A stretch of 64,000 bases of DNA from Roseovarius sp. TE539 (GCF_003298505.1 NZ_QNGB01000011.1:62001-126000), one strand, 5' to 3'; counted from the first letter of the stretch, positions 53,844 through 63,465 are shown. Numbers and translations: made by a program. The notes: generated by a model not told the origin, from the letters alone.

Positions 53844-55751
53844 GTGGGAAACGAACCGGCCGGTAAAGACAGGGGGCTGTTCACCGCCCTCACCAAACAC
53901 GGCACAGACATGTCCGTGTTCGAGCATGAGACGTTCATGCGCGGTGACATCCTGATCCGCGAAGGCACTGACGCAGACGCGCTCTACCTTGTTGAATCCG
54001 GACGCTTCCGGGTCGAGAAATCCGGTGTGCACCTGGCTGACATCGGCGCCGGAAACCCGGTTGGCGAAATCGCGTTCTTCACCGGTGAGAAGCGGACGGC
54101 AGACGTGATCGCGGCCCGGGATTCCGTTGTCCTGCGGCTCAAGCGGAACGAGTACGAGGCGCTCTGCCGCCGTGATCCCGACATCGCCCAAGCGACCCTT
54201 GCAGTCCTGGCCGGGCGGCTTGCCGAAACCAGCCGTCGTGTCACCGCCGACGAAACCCCGCCGCCGGCACAAAGCATAGCCCTGGTCCCGGCAGGCGACG
54301 GCACGCTGCCCGAAGGATTGGCGGAACGGTTGTTGGACTCCCTGCGTCTTTACTGCACCCCCAGGGCGGTCACGCTGGATGCCTTCAGGGACGCGCTCGG
54401 GGATGCCTCGTATGATAGCGGCCAGGCGATCGCCTGGCTCAGCGACCGGGAACGCGAGGCGGATTGTCTTGTCTATGTCGCCGATCCCGATGATGGCGAC
54501 TGGACCAGAACGGCGATTCGACAGGCCGATCAGGTGCTCATGGTTTCGCCCGCCGGCCCGCCGCCCGCCCATTCCGAGATCGAACGATTCATGTTCGACC
54601 TCCTGCCGGCGGAAAACAGGCGGTTGCTTCTGGTTCACCCGCAACGATCCGAGTGGGTCCGGGGCACGGATGCCTGGCTCGAGTCGCGCCCTTGTTTCAT
54701 GCATCACCACCTTTGCCTTTCGGATGATGACGATCTGCAGCGGCTGGCCCGCTTCCTTTGCGGCCGGGCCGTGGGTGTCGTGTGTTCGGGAGGCGGCGCC
54801 TTCGGCAGCGTTCAGGTCGGTGTTTACAAGGCCATGCGCGAAGCCGGTGTGCCGCTGGACATTTTCGGCGGCACGAGCGTGGGCAGTGCCATGGCCGCCG
54901 CGTTTTCGATGGGGCTGGACAGCGACGAGATCGATCGGCGCACCGAAGAGATATTCGTCAAGAGCGGAGCACTCAGCCGCCTGACCGTCCCGCGCTACGG
55001 CCTTCTGGATCATACCGAATTCGACCGGTATCTCCGCATGAGTTACACCGAGGGGAACATCGAGGATCTGTGGCTGCCCTATTTCGCCGTGGTCAGCGAT
55101 CTTTCCTACAACACCAAGGAGGTCATGCGCACCGGCCCTCTTTGGCAGGCGGTAAGGGCCTCCTGCGCGATCCCCGCCGCCCTGCCCCCCTTTTACACGA
55201 AGGAGGGGCGGATGCTGGCAGATGGCGGCATGCTGGACAACATGCCCTACAAGACCATGCACAGCCTCAAGGACGGACCGAACGTGATCATCGGCATTCG
55301 CCGGTCGAGACCGCAGTTGTTCGATGTCGATTACTTCGCGCTGCCCGGCCGCGCGGGCCTCATTCGCGCCTATCTGCTGCCGTTCGGAAAGATCCTGCCG
55401 CGCGCGCCGGGGCTCATGTCCACGATATTGCGCAGTTTCCTGGTGAACCAGGCAGCCCGCGATCTTGAACTGAAGCCGGAAGACCTGCTCATCCGCCCCG
55501 ACCCGCCCGACGGTCTGGGTTTCATGAACTGGGAAAGGCACGGAGAGCTTTACGACATGGGATACAAGCTTGCGTGCGAAACGATCGAAGACCCCGGTCC
55601 ACACGCCGCGGCAGTCAGTGCCCTGATGACGCTTGCCCGGATCAACCTTGAGCGGGGTATCGAACGGCCTGCGGCACGGGCCGAAAAGGAGACGCCGGAA
55701 GACGCAGCGGCCCGGGTGGCCGATCAATCCGCCCCTCTCGACCGGGCCTGA
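53844..55751 (+). CDS. Cyclic-nucleotide-binding/patatin phospholipase (NTE-like)
   Basis: The 635-residue protein has an N-terminal cNMP-binding domain (about 25-130; GDILIREGTDADALYLVESG, IGAGNPVGEIAFFTGEKR) and a middle region. A patatin domain (about 308-510) follows, with oxyanion-hole GGGAFGS, nucleophile GTSVG (Ser345) and the Asp in ADGGMLDN. The middle region with LPEGLAERLLDSLRLY is a TIR-like or sensor-like segment seen in bacterial NTE homologs. It probably hydrolyses lysophospholipids under nucleotide or lipid control. The GTG at 53844 has GAGGG nine bases upstream. A good terminator follows. Confidence 0.9.
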   Translation: MGNEPAGKDRGLFTALTKHGTDMSVFEHETFMRGDILIREGTDADALYLVESGRFRVEKSGVHLADIGAGNPVGEIAFFTGEKRTADVIAARDSVVLRLKRNEYEALCRRDPDIAQATLAVLAGRLAETSRRVTADETPPPAQSIALVPAGDGTLPEGLAERLLDSLRLYCTPRAVTLDAFRDALGDASYDSGQAIAWLSDREREADCLVYVADPDDGDWTRTAIRQADQVLMVSPAGPPPAHSEIERFMFDLLPAENRRLLLVHPQRSEWVRGTDAWLESRPCFMHHHLCLSDDDDLQRLARFLCGRAVGVVCSGGGAFGSVQVGVYKAMREAGVPLDIFGGTSVGSAMAAAFSMGLDSDEIDRRTEEIFVKSGALSRLTVPRYGLLDHTEFDRYLRMSYTEGNIEDLWLPYFAVVSDLSYNTKEVMRTGPLWQAVRASCAIPAALPPFYTKEGRMLADGGMLDNMPYKTMHSLKDGPNVIIGIRRSRPQLFDVDYFALPGRAGLIRAYLLPFGKILPRAPGLMSTILRSFLVNQAARDLELKPEDLLIRPDPPDGLGFMNWERHGELYDMGYKLACETIEDPGPHAAAVSALMTLARINLERGIERPAARAEKETPEDAAARVADQSAPLDRA

Positions 55752-55782
55752 TCCGCCTCCGCCACCTCTGTTCCCGGGCCGG

Positions 55783-55810
55783 CGGGCAATGCCCGCGGCA
55801 TTGCCCGTTT
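55783..55810 (+). terminator. Intrinsic terminator of the patatin gene
   Basis: CGGGCAATGCC and GGCATTGCCCG pair perfectly (11 base pairs, 3-base loop) and are followed by TTT. It lies 32 bases beyond the patatin stop, between convergent genes, and could serve both strands. Confidence 0.75.
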
Positions 55811-55835
55811 CCGGTTTCCAAAGTGTCAGGCCCGG

Positions 55836-58337
55836 TCAGCCATCTATGCGAATGGCCTCGTTTTTCGGGTCGTACGGGCTGTCGCAGGTGATTTCGGCAT
55901 CCCACAGGCTGTTGAGGATCTTCACCTGAAGTTTCTTGCCCTCGACCGCGTGTTCGGGCGTGACATACCCCATGCCGATGGACTTGCCGAACGCCACCGA
56001 GTAGCCACCCGACGTCAGACGCCCGACGCGCGTGTCACCGTCATACAGCACTTCCGATCCCCAGGGATCGGCGTCTTCCGGTCCGTCGATCAGGACGGTC
56101 ACGCATTTGAAGCGCACCCCTATGTCGTTCATCGCGTCCTTGCCCAGGAACTCCTTTGACTGGTCCACGAAACGCGGCAGGTCGGCCTCAAGCGGCGTGG
56201 CGTCACGGCCCAGCTCGTTGCCGAAGGCGCGGTAGCTCTTTTCCTGACGGAGCCAGCCCTGCGCCCGCGCGCCAACCAGTTTCATGCCATGCGTCTCGCC
56301 CGCCTTTTCCAGAAGATCGAAAAGGTAATTCTGCATCTCGATCGGGTGATGCAGCTCCCAGCCCAACTCGCCGGTATAGGCCACGCGGATCGCGCGGACC
56401 GGGCACATTCCCAGCTCGATCTCGCGCATCGAAAGCCACGGGAAACGCTTGTTGCCCAGCACAGTGGCAGTGTCCGCGTCCTTCACGACCTCCTTGAGGA
56501 CATCGCGGGATCCGGGACCGGCGATGGCGAAGACACCCCATTGGTTCGTCACGTCCTCCACCGCGATGTAGCCGAACTCGCCCGCCTTGTCCTCGGCGCA
56601 TTTGCGCAGGTAGTCGCCATCGTAGTCGGTGAGCGCCCCGGAAGACACCAGATAATAACTGTCCTCGGCCAGACGCACGATCGTGTATTCGGTCCGCGTG
56701 GTCCCCTGCGGCGTGAGCGCGTAAGTGAGGTTGATACGCCCGACCTTGGGCAGCTTGTTGCAGGTGAACCAGTCGAGGAAAGCGGTGGCGCCCGGTCCCT
56801 TCACCGTGTGCTTGGTGAAGGCGGAGGCGTCGAGAAGGCCAACCCCCTCGCGCACCGCGCGCGCTTCGTCCACGGCATATTGCCACCAGCCGCCGCGGCG
56901 GAAGCTGCGCGCCTTGTGATCGAAATCCGCCGGGGCGTCGAGCGGGCCGAAATAGTTGGGCCGCTCGAAACCGTTGACCGCCCCGAACTGCGCACCGCGG
57001 GCCTTGAGGCGGTCATAGCTGGGCGCGGTCCGAAGCGGCCTGGCGACCTCACGCTCCTCGTCCGGATGGTGAAGAATGTACACGTGGGAGTAGGCTTCCT
57101 CGCATTTGCGGGCCGAATACTCGGTCGTGGTCCAGTTTCCGAAACGCTTGGGATCGAGGCTCGCCATGTCGATCTCGGCTTCGCCCTCGACCATCATCTG
57201 CGCCATGTAGTGCCCGGTTCCGCCCGCGGCGGTGATGCCGAAGGAAAAGCCCTCGGCCAGCCACATGTTGCGAAGTCCCGGCGCCGGCCCCACCAGCGGA
57301 TTGCCGTCGGGAGTGTAGCAGATCGGCCCGTTGTAATCGTCCTTGAGGCCCACCTCCTCGGAGGACGGGATGCGGTGGATCATCGACATGTATTCTTCCT
57401 CGATCCGCTCCAGATCGAGCGGAAAGAGGTCGGCGCGGAAACTGTCTGGCACGCCGAATTCGAACCGCGCCGGTGCGTTCCATTCATACGGTCCGAGGAT
57501 CCAGCCGCCCCGTTCCTCGCGGACATACCACTTGGCGTCGGCATCCCGCAGGACCGGGTGCTCGGGATTGCCGGCGTTGCGATAGTCCTGCAGGGCGGGG
57601 TCGGCATCGGTAACGATGAACTGATGTTCGACCGGGATCGCGGCAGACTTGATCCCCAGCAACCTGGCGGTGCGCTGCGCATGGTTTCCCGTGGCGGTGA
57701 CGACGTGTTCGGCGGTCACGACAGTCTGTTCATCCGATGGCACCAGGTTGCCGCCCTTCTCGACCATCTTCGTCAGGGTCACCTTCCACTCGGAGCCGGT
57801 CCATTCATAGGCGTCGGCCTGCCATTTGCGTTCGATCGTCACGCCGCGCTGACGGGCGCCCTTGGCCATGGCCATGGTCACGTCAGCCGGGTTGATGTAG
57901 CCATCCGTGGGGTGATAGATCGCGCCTTCCAGATCCTCGGTGCGCACCAGCGGCCAGCGCTCCTTGATCTGTGCGGGGGTCATCCACTCGTAGGGCACGC
58001 CAACCGTCTCGGCGGTGGAGGCATAGACCATGTATTCGTCCATGCGTTCCCTGGTCTGCGCCATGCGCAGGTTGCCAACCACGGAGAAGCCCGCGTTGAG
58101 GCCGGTTTCCTCTTCAAGGGTCTTGTAGAACTTGACCGAGTGGTCGTGGATGTGGCTGACCGCGTATGACATGTTGAACAGCGGCAGCAGACCGGCCGCA
58201 TGCCACGTGGATCCCGATGTAAGCTCGTCCCGCTCAAGGAGCATCACGTCGTCCCATCCGAACCGGGCCAGATGATAGGCGATAGAGGTTCCGATGGCAC
58301 CGCCACCGACGACCAGGGCTTTGACATGCGTTTTCAT
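55836..58337 (-). CDS. Dimethylglycine/sarcosine-dehydrogenase-like flavoprotein (copy 2)
   Basis: The 833-residue protein shares the plan of copy 1. The FAD motif GGGAIGTSIAYHLARFG and His46 in STWHAAG (covalent FAD position) lie at the N terminus, and a GcvT-like folate domain with VAYTGELGWELHHPIEMQNY and TSGGYSVAFGKSIGMGYV at the C terminus. It is about 30 residues longer and clearly diverged, so it probably handles a different N-methyl amine or step. It stands alone, 164 bases after a small membrane protein gene on the same strand. Confidence 0.92.
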   Translation of the reverse strand: MKTHVKALVVGGGAIGTSIAYHLARFGWDDVMLLERDELTSGSTWHAAGLLPLFNMSYAVSHIHDHSVKFYKTLEEETGLNAGFSVVGNLRMAQTRERMDEYMVYASTAETVGVPYEWMTPAQIKERWPLVRTEDLEGAIYHPTDGYINPADVTMAMAKGARQRGVTIERKWQADAYEWTGSEWKVTLTKMVEKGGNLVPSDEQTVVTAEHVVTATGNHAQRTARLLGIKSAAIPVEHQFIVTDADPALQDYRNAGNPEHPVLRDADAKWYVREERGGWILGPYEWNAPARFEFGVPDSFRADLFPLDLERIEEEYMSMIHRIPSSEEVGLKDDYNGPICYTPDGNPLVGPAPGLRNMWLAEGFSFGITAAGGTGHYMAQMMVEGEAEIDMASLDPKRFGNWTTTEYSARKCEEAYSHVYILHHPDEEREVARPLRTAPSYDRLKARGAQFGAVNGFERPNYFGPLDAPADFDHKARSFRRGGWWQYAVDEARAVREGVGLLDASAFTKHTVKGPGATAFLDWFTCNKLPKVGRINLTYALTPQGTTRTEYTIVRLAEDSYYLVSSGALTDYDGDYLRKCAEDKAGEFGYIAVEDVTNQWGVFAIAGPGSRDVLKEVVKDADTATVLGNKRFPWLSMREIELGMCPVRAIRVAYTGELGWELHHPIEMQNYLFDLLEKAGETHGMKLVGARAQGWLRQEKSYRAFGNELGRDATPLEADLPRFVDQSKEFLGKDAMNDIGVRFKCVTVLIDGPEDADPWGSEVLYDGDTRVGRLTSGGYSVAFGKSIGMGYVTPEHAVEGKKLQVKILNSLWDAEITCDSPYDPKNEAIRIDG

Positions 58338-58501
58338 GGCTGTGCGACTCCCTCGCGAACTGAATTTGGCGGATCATCGCTGAAACAAACGAAAATCTCA
58401 CGGCTCAGCCGACCTAAGAATGCGCAAAACCGACGCCGAGGACGAAAGAGTTCCGAACGCGGCGCGGGATGGGACGGGCACATGTCACGGGCGTGGCGAA
58501 A

Positions 58502-58927
58502 CTACCGGGACACGGAACACGACTTCCCGACCGAGGTCGTCCTGCAAGCGCCGCCCGGGTCCTGCGAAAGGCGCCGCGCCGCCGGGACATCATCCGCCAC
58601 CGACTCCGCCCCGCTCCGGTTGTCGGTCACCGGGGCATCCGCGGTCATGTCCCGTGGCGCTTCGGCAGGACGTCCCGCTTCGGACAGCTTTCCATCCTTT
58701 GCAACAAGCCCGTCCCGGTCTGTTCCGGCGCCCCCGGGCTCCGGCCCTTCGGGAAGGACCGGCGCTGCCTGCGCACCCGCAAGCCGGGTGCGAACCGTTT
58801 CCGCATAACCGGCCATCGCAAGATCGCCGAAGGGCTTGCCGGAAACCCGGCTTTGTGTCACGTAATCGGCCGCCGTCACCGCGAGTCCGGCGACAGCGAC
58901 AAACCCGAAGGCGAAATAGTTTGCCAT
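58502..58927 (-). CDS. Small protein with N-terminal membrane anchor
   Basis: The 141-residue protein has one hydrophobic span (ANYFAFGFVAVAGLAVTAADY) followed by a low-complexity tail rich in Ala, Gly, Pro and Asp. GGGAGG lies six bases before the ATG, which is the main reason to accept it. It follows the gamma-glutamyltransferase gene by 89 bases on the same strand. I do not recognise the family. Confidence 0.6.
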   Translation of the reverse strand: MANYFAFGFVAVAGLAVTAADYVTQSRVSGKPFGDLAMAGYAETVRTRLAGAQAAPVLPEGPEPGGAGTDRDGLVAKDGKLSEAGRPAEAPRDMTADAPVTDNRSGAESVADDVPAARRLSQDPGGACRTTSVGKSCSVSR

Positions 58928-59016
58928 GTCATACCTCCCTGGCGGACCAGGTTCTGGGAATGGCCCGCGATCCGGGCCAAACTTGGATGACAGCGTGCAA
59001 TCTTCGCGGCGCGAAG

Positions 59017-60804
59017 CTATTTGCCGAGCGCGATGCCCTCACGCCGCGGATCGGCGCCACCGCGCAGGACCGGCCCGACCGAGATCGCATGGAGACCCGA
59101 ATTGAGCCCGCGCAGCCGGATATCAAAACCAAGCGCCTCAAGCGGAGCGGCGAGGTCTTCGGCGCGGGTGCCCGCCTCGATGTCGAAGGTACCGAAACGG
59201 TTGACCAAGTGCGGCAGGGCCACTGCCTGCTGTACATCCATCCCCCAGTCGAGATGCGCGATGATGGTCTTGGCCACGTAGCCGATGATGCGGCTGCCGC
59301 CCGGGCTGCCCACCACGAGAACCGGCGCCCCGTCGCGCATCACGATTGTCGGCGCCATGGACGACCGCGGGCGTTTTCCGGGCTCCACGCGATTGGCCAC
59401 CGGCACCCCGTCCCGGTGCGAACGGAAGGAAAAATCCGTCAACTCGTTATTGAGGAGAAAGCCGCGCACCATAAGCCGTGAGCCAAAGGCGTTCTCGATG
59501 GTGGTGGTCATCGAAAGCGCGTTGCCATACGTGTCAACAATGGAAATATGCGATGTGGAGGGCCGTTCCATCGCCGCGTTGTCAGCCCGGTTGAGCGCGT
59601 GATCAAAGGCCGGTTTGCCCGCCGAGACGGCATCCAGAGCTTGTGTGCCTTGCAAAAGCCGCGCCCGTCGCCCAAGATAATCGGGCTCAACCAGCCCCTT
59701 GACCGGAACCGGCACGAAATCGCTGTCGGCCATGTACCGCGCGCGATCCGCGAAGGCCAGACGGCTGGCATCTCCGAGAAGCCGCCAGGCAAGGGCCGAG
59801 TCAGGCCCCATCCCCGACAGGTCATACCTGTCCAGCATGCCCAGGATCTGCCCCACCGTGAGCGCCCCCGAAGACGGCGGTCCCATCCCGCAGACGCGGT
59901 GCCCGCGATAGGCCGCACAGACCGGCGCGCGCTCCTTGACCGCGTAAAGGGCCAGATCGGTTTCGCTCAGCAGGCCGGGATTGCCGGGTGCATTGCGCAC
60001 CGTCGCGACGATGTCGCGCGCGATGGCACCCGAGTAGATGGCGCCGGCCCCGTCCTCGGCCATGCGCCGCAGGGTTTCGGCATATTCAGGATTGCGCAAG
60101 GTATGCCCCGCCGCCAGCGGCGTCCCGCCCGGCAGGAAATAATCCCGCGTTTCCGGAAAGCGGGCAAGACGCGCGGCGTCGCGTTCGACCAGAGCGGCAA
60201 GCCGGGGGCTGACCCGAAAGCCCTCCTCGGCAAGGCGGATCGCGGGCGCCAAGAGCGCCGGCCACTCGGCCCGGCCCCAACGGACATGCGCAGCCTGAAG
60301 AAGCGCCGGCGTTCCGGGCACACCGACCGAACGCCCGCCCACGACCGCCTCGAAGAACCCGAGGGGCTGTCCGCGCGAATCGTGGAACAGGCGCGGCGTT
60401 GCCGCCAACGGCGCGGTCTCGCGGCCGTCGAGCGTTGTCATTTCGCCTGTCGCAGCATCCCACCGCACAAGGAAGGCACCGCCCCCGAGCCCGGAACTTT
60501 GCGGCTCGACCAGACCCAGAACCGCCTGAGCGGCAACCATCGCATCCGCCGCCGTACCGCCCGCCGCCAACACGTCTGCGCCCGCTTCGGCCGCTAGAGG
60601 ATGGGCCACGGCGATCATCCAGTCCCGCGCCTGCACGGGGCGACCGTCCGCCTTGCGCCCTTGCGCTTCCAGAACGCGCGCCGACCCGTCCGGCGTGCCT
60701 GCACCGCCGGTTTCGGGCTCGACACCATCTGCCGCCTGCTGTGTCCATGCGCCCGCGGGCACGAGGACCAAGAGCAGGAGTGTCAGGCAAATCCGGTATC
60801 GCAT
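59017..60804 (-). CDS. ggt: Gamma-glutamyltransferase
   Basis: The 595-residue precursor has a signal peptide (RICLTLLLLVLVPAGAWT). GGT motifs follow: VLGLVEPQSSGLGGGAFLVRW, TLDGRETAP, RPSTSHISIVD with the autoprocessing Thr in TSH, then SMTTTIENAFGS and VGSPGGSRIIGYV. It is exported to the periplasm, cut into two subunits and hydrolyses glutathione or transfers its gamma-glutamyl group. The ATG at 60804 gives a proper signal peptide; an ATG at 60834 would precede it with ten polar residues. It starts 26 bases after the hydroxyacid dehydrogenase stop. Confidence 0.94.
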   Translation of the reverse strand: MRYRICLTLLLLVLVPAGAWTQQAADGVEPETGGAGTPDGSARVLEAQGRKADGRPVQARDWMIAVAHPLAAEAGADVLAAGGTAADAMVAAQAVLGLVEPQSSGLGGGAFLVRWDAATGEMTTLDGRETAPLAATPRLFHDSRGQPLGFFEAVVGGRSVGVPGTPALLQAAHVRWGRAEWPALLAPAIRLAEEGFRVSPRLAALVERDAARLARFPETRDYFLPGGTPLAAGHTLRNPEYAETLRRMAEDGAGAIYSGAIARDIVATVRNAPGNPGLLSETDLALYAVKERAPVCAAYRGHRVCGMGPPSSGALTVGQILGMLDRYDLSGMGPDSALAWRLLGDASRLAFADRARYMADSDFVPVPVKGLVEPDYLGRRARLLQGTQALDAVSAGKPAFDHALNRADNAAMERPSTSHISIVDTYGNALSMTTTIENAFGSRLMVRGFLLNNELTDFSFRSHRDGVPVANRVEPGKRPRSSMAPTIVMRDGAPVLVVGSPGGSRIIGYVAKTIIAHLDWGMDVQQAVALPHLVNRFGTFDIEAGTRAEDLAAPLEALGFDIRLRGLNSGLHAISVGPVLRGGADPRREGIALGK

Positions 60805-60830
60805 CTTCCCGTCTCCAGCCCGGGCCACAG

Positions 60831-61817
60831 TCACAACATCGCCGGGACGACCTGATCGGGCGGGCGGTGCCCGTCGTCGAACGTCTTGATGTTGACCAGG
60901 ACCTTTTCGCCCATTTCCACACGACCTTCCAGCGTGGCCGATCCCATGTGCGGTAACAGGAAAACGGTTTCAAGCTCCCGCAGCCGGGGATTGACCTCAG
61001 CCCCGTGTTCATAGACGTCGAGGCCCGCACCGGCGATCTCTCCCGCCCGCAGCATTCGTGTCATGGCGTTCTCGTCGATCACCTCACCGCGCGAAGTGTT
61101 CACGATCACCGCTTCGGGCTTCAGGAGTTTCAGACGCCGCGCGTTCATCAGGTGAAAGGTGGACGGGGTATGCGGGCAATTGATGCTGATCACGTCCATC
61201 CGCGCCACCATCTGGTCCAGGCTTTCCCAATACGTCGCGCCCAGCTCGTCCTCGATCTCGGGGCGCAGGCGGCGGCGGTTGTGATAATGGATCTGCATTC
61301 CGAAAGCCGCGGCGCGTCGCGCCACAGCCTGCCCGATCCGGCCGAGCCCCAGTATGCCCAGCCGACGGCCCCCGACGCGCCGCCCCATCAACGCGGTCGG
61401 CGAAAAACCCTCCCATTCTCCCGAGCGCATCACTGCCATGCCCTCGGGGATCCGCCGCGTGACACCCAGGATCAGCGCCAGCGTCATGTCCGCGGTGTCC
61501 TCGGCTGAGACGCTGGGTGTGTTGGACACCAGGATGCCGCGTTGTCGCGCGGTCTGGACATCAATGTGGTCCACGCCGGCGCCATAATTGGCAATCAGTT
61601 TCAGCCGGTCCCCCGCCTGTGCGATCAGGCCGGCATCAATCGTGTCGCAAAGGGTCGGCACAAGCACGTCGGCCGAACGCACCGCTTCCGCGAGTTCCTC
61701 GCGGGTCATCGGCGTGTCATCGTCGCGCAGGCGCACGTCGAAAAGCTCCTCCATCCGCTTCTCGACCGTCTCGGGCAAGCGTCGCGTTACGACAACACTC
61801 AGGCGTGCAGTTGGCAT
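60831..61817 (-). CDS. D-2-hydroxyacid dehydrogenase (glyoxylate-reductase-like)
   Basis: The 328-residue enzyme has the NAD-binding motif GLGRIGQAVARRAAAFG, the substrate Arg region NTSRGEVIDE, the Glu region GLDVYEHG and the catalytic His in LPHMGSATLE. This matches the GyaR/GhrB group that reduces glyoxylate or hydroxypyruvate, though other 2-oxoacids are possible. GAGGAGAGG lies just before the ATG at 61817. It is co-oriented with ggt. Glyoxylate reduction would fit a C1/C2 metabolic setting, but this is inference. Confidence 0.9.
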   Translation of the reverse strand: MPTARLSVVVTRRLPETVEKRMEELFDVRLRDDDTPMTREELAEAVRSADVLVPTLCDTIDAGLIAQAGDRLKLIANYGAGVDHIDVQTARQRGILVSNTPSVSAEDTADMTLALILGVTRRIPEGMAVMRSGEWEGFSPTALMGRRVGGRRLGILGLGRIGQAVARRAAAFGMQIHYHNRRRLRPEIEDELGATYWESLDQMVARMDVISINCPHTPSTFHLMNARRLKLLKPEAVIVNTSRGEVIDENAMTRMLRAGEIAGAGLDVYEHGAEVNPRLRELETVFLLPHMGSATLEGRVEMGEKVLVNIKTFDDGHRPPDQVVPAML

Positions 61818-61929
61818 CGCACCTCTCCTCGTTCTTCCAAACACCGCGCGTTACTGCCAGAGTGACGCAGGAAAAGTCGGGGCACAAGAACCCCGCCGGA
61901 ATTTGACGGGCAGAAAGCGGATAGAGGCG

Positions 61930-62424
61930 ATGAAATCAATTGCGGTCTGCGCGGCGCTTCTTGTTGCCGTTGTCGCCGGGGCTGCGTCGGCGCAGGATCG
62001 CGGCCCGATCACCAACCTGCCATTGCCACGCTTCGTCTCGATGAAGGCGGTCGAGGGCAACGTGCGGCGGGGGCCAAGCCGGACACACCGGATCGACTGG
62101 GTGTTCAAGCGCCGCCATGTCCCGCTCCAGATCACGGCCGAATACGGACATTGGCGGCGGGTGCGTGACCGTGACGGGGCCGGGGGCTGGATGCATTATT
62201 CACTGCTGTCGGGGGCGCGCACGGCACTTGTCGAACAGGACATGCTGGAGATGAAATCCCGCCCGGACCCGGATGCCATGACCGTTGCGCGTCTCGAACT
62301 CGGAGTGATCGCCCGCCTCGAGGAATGCCGGCACGCCTGGTGCCAGGTGTCCACTGCCGGGTACGAGGGGTGGGTTCAAAGGGACCGGCTGTGGGGGGCA
62401 GCGGCAGCATCACACGGTGACTGA
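61930..62424 (+). CDS. Secreted SH3-domain protein (DUF1058-type)
   Basis: The 164-residue precursor has a signal peptide (KSIAVCAALLVAVVAGAASA). Bacterial SH3-like segments follow: VSMKAVEGNVRRGPSRTHRIDWVFKRR, YGHWRRVRDRDGAGGWMHYSLL and CQVSTAGYEGWVQRDRLWG. Such proteins sit in the periplasm and probably bind cell-wall components. GAGG lies two bases before the ATG. It is divergent from the hydroxyacid dehydrogenase. Confidence 0.87.
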   Translation: MKSIAVCAALLVAVVAGAASAQDRGPITNLPLPRFVSMKAVEGNVRRGPSRTHRIDWVFKRRHVPLQITAEYGHWRRVRDRDGAGGWMHYSLLSGARTALVEQDMLEMKSRPDPDAMTVARLELGVIARLEECRHAWCQVSTAGYEGWVQRDRLWGAAAASHGD

Positions 62425-62541
62425 CCGCCCCGCGCGGAATCATCCGCCGCCCTCCGTCGCGACCTCGGGCAAACCGGCCGGATTTTTTGAAACCCGCCTC
62501 TTGCACAGCCGCCGGGACCGGAGTAGGAAACCGGCCACTGC

Positions 62542-62616
62542 TGGGGTGTAGCCAAGTGGTAAGGCAGCGGTTTTTGGTACCGTGTACCGTAGGTTCGAAT
62601 CCTACCACCCCAGCCA
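62542..62616 (+). tRNA. tRNA-Gln, anticodon TTG
   Basis: A complete cloverleaf can be drawn. The acceptor TGGGGTG pairs with CACCCCA, the anticodon loop TTTTGGT has anticodon TTG, and the T arm contains GGTTCGAATCC. The CCA end is encoded. Accessory-looking genes begin immediately after it, and its 3' part is a typical integrase target. Confidence 0.96.
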
Positions 62617-62850
62617 GCGCCCCTAAATACTTATTTTTCAATGAGTTAGGCGGGAACTGGTTTCCGCCTCCGGAACACTTTTCCGGATCATGGATCTGTC
62701 TCATCTTCGGCTCTTTTCACATCGACGAGTCGATCAGGGCAGAAAGGTTGCAACACCTGACCGTCAGAACGGTATAAGCAGGACAGCACACCCCACCCTC
62801 ACCATGACTGCACCTTGTAGAATCGGCACAGGACCCGTCATCGTTTGTCT
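62617..62850 (+). other. AT-richer gap between tRNA-Gln and the SRAP gene
   Basis: The 234 bases after the tRNA contain no gene that I can support and are visibly less GC-rich than the preceding chromosome. This fits a junction with acquired DNA. No attachment-site repeat is visible inside the window. Confidence 0.4.
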
Positions 62851-63465
62851 ATGTGCGGACGTTTCATAGACCCCAACCTGCGCGGCACCGAGTTCGAGTT
62901 CAGCGAACTCAAGATCACGCCATATCCGCGCCGGTTCAACATCAAGCCGACGCAGGAGGTCTATGTGTTCCTGGGCCAGGAGCTGACCTGCGCGCGATGG
63001 GGCCTGATCCCGAGCTGGCACAAGGGCGATCTGAAGGACTGGCGCGCCAGCACGATCAACGCTCGGATCGAGGATGCGGCGACCAAGCCCAGTTTTCGCG
63101 GGGCGTGGCGCTATGGCCGCTGCCTGATCCCCGCAGGCGGCTACTTCGAGTGGACCGGCACCAAGAGCCCCAAGCAGCCGCATTTCTTCTCCAGCGCCGG
63201 TAACGAGGAGACACTGTGGTTCGCGGGCCTCCTGTCGGTCTGGAACGATCTGCGCACCAGCGCGATCCTGACGCGTGCGGCGAATGACACCGTCACGCCG
63301 ATTCATGAACGCATGCCGGTGATCCTCAACAGCACTGAGCGTGAAGACTGGCTGTCAGGGTCCGACCGGACCGACCTTGGTGAAGGCTACCGCGTCAAGC
63401 ATCACGCGGTTGCGCGGTTCGGGATCAGGGATGAAGGAGAGGCGCTGATCGAGCCGATGGCATGA
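62851..63465 (+). CDS. SRAP-family (YedK/HMCES) abasic-site DNA protein
   Basis: The 204-residue protein begins MCGRFIDP with the invariant Cys2 that becomes the N-terminal residue and links to abasic DNA. Other conserved sites are RFNIKPTQEV, RWGLIPSW, INARIEDAATKPSF with the Asn/Arg/Glu set, and HERMPVIL with the active-site His. It protects abasic sites in single-stranded DNA. Homologs occur both in chromosomes and in phages. Its place just after a tRNA and before a restriction remnant suggests the latter setting. Confidence 0.92.
   Translation: MCGRFIDPNLRGTEFEFSELKITPYPRRFNIKPTQEVYVFLGQELTCARWGLIPSWHKGDLKDWRASTINARIEDAATKPSFRGAWRYGRCLIPAGGYFEWTGTKSPKQPHFFSSAGNEETLWFAGLLSVWNDLRTSAILTRAANDTVTPIHERMPVILNSTEREDWLSGSDRTDLGEGYRVKHHAVARFGIRDEGEALIEPMA

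Noticed and set aside
56289-58169. Long plus-strand open frame inside the second dimethylglycine-dehydrogenase-like gene
   Set aside because: It is the antisense shadow of a full-length flavoprotein with intact motifs; no ribosome-binding site or family resemblance.
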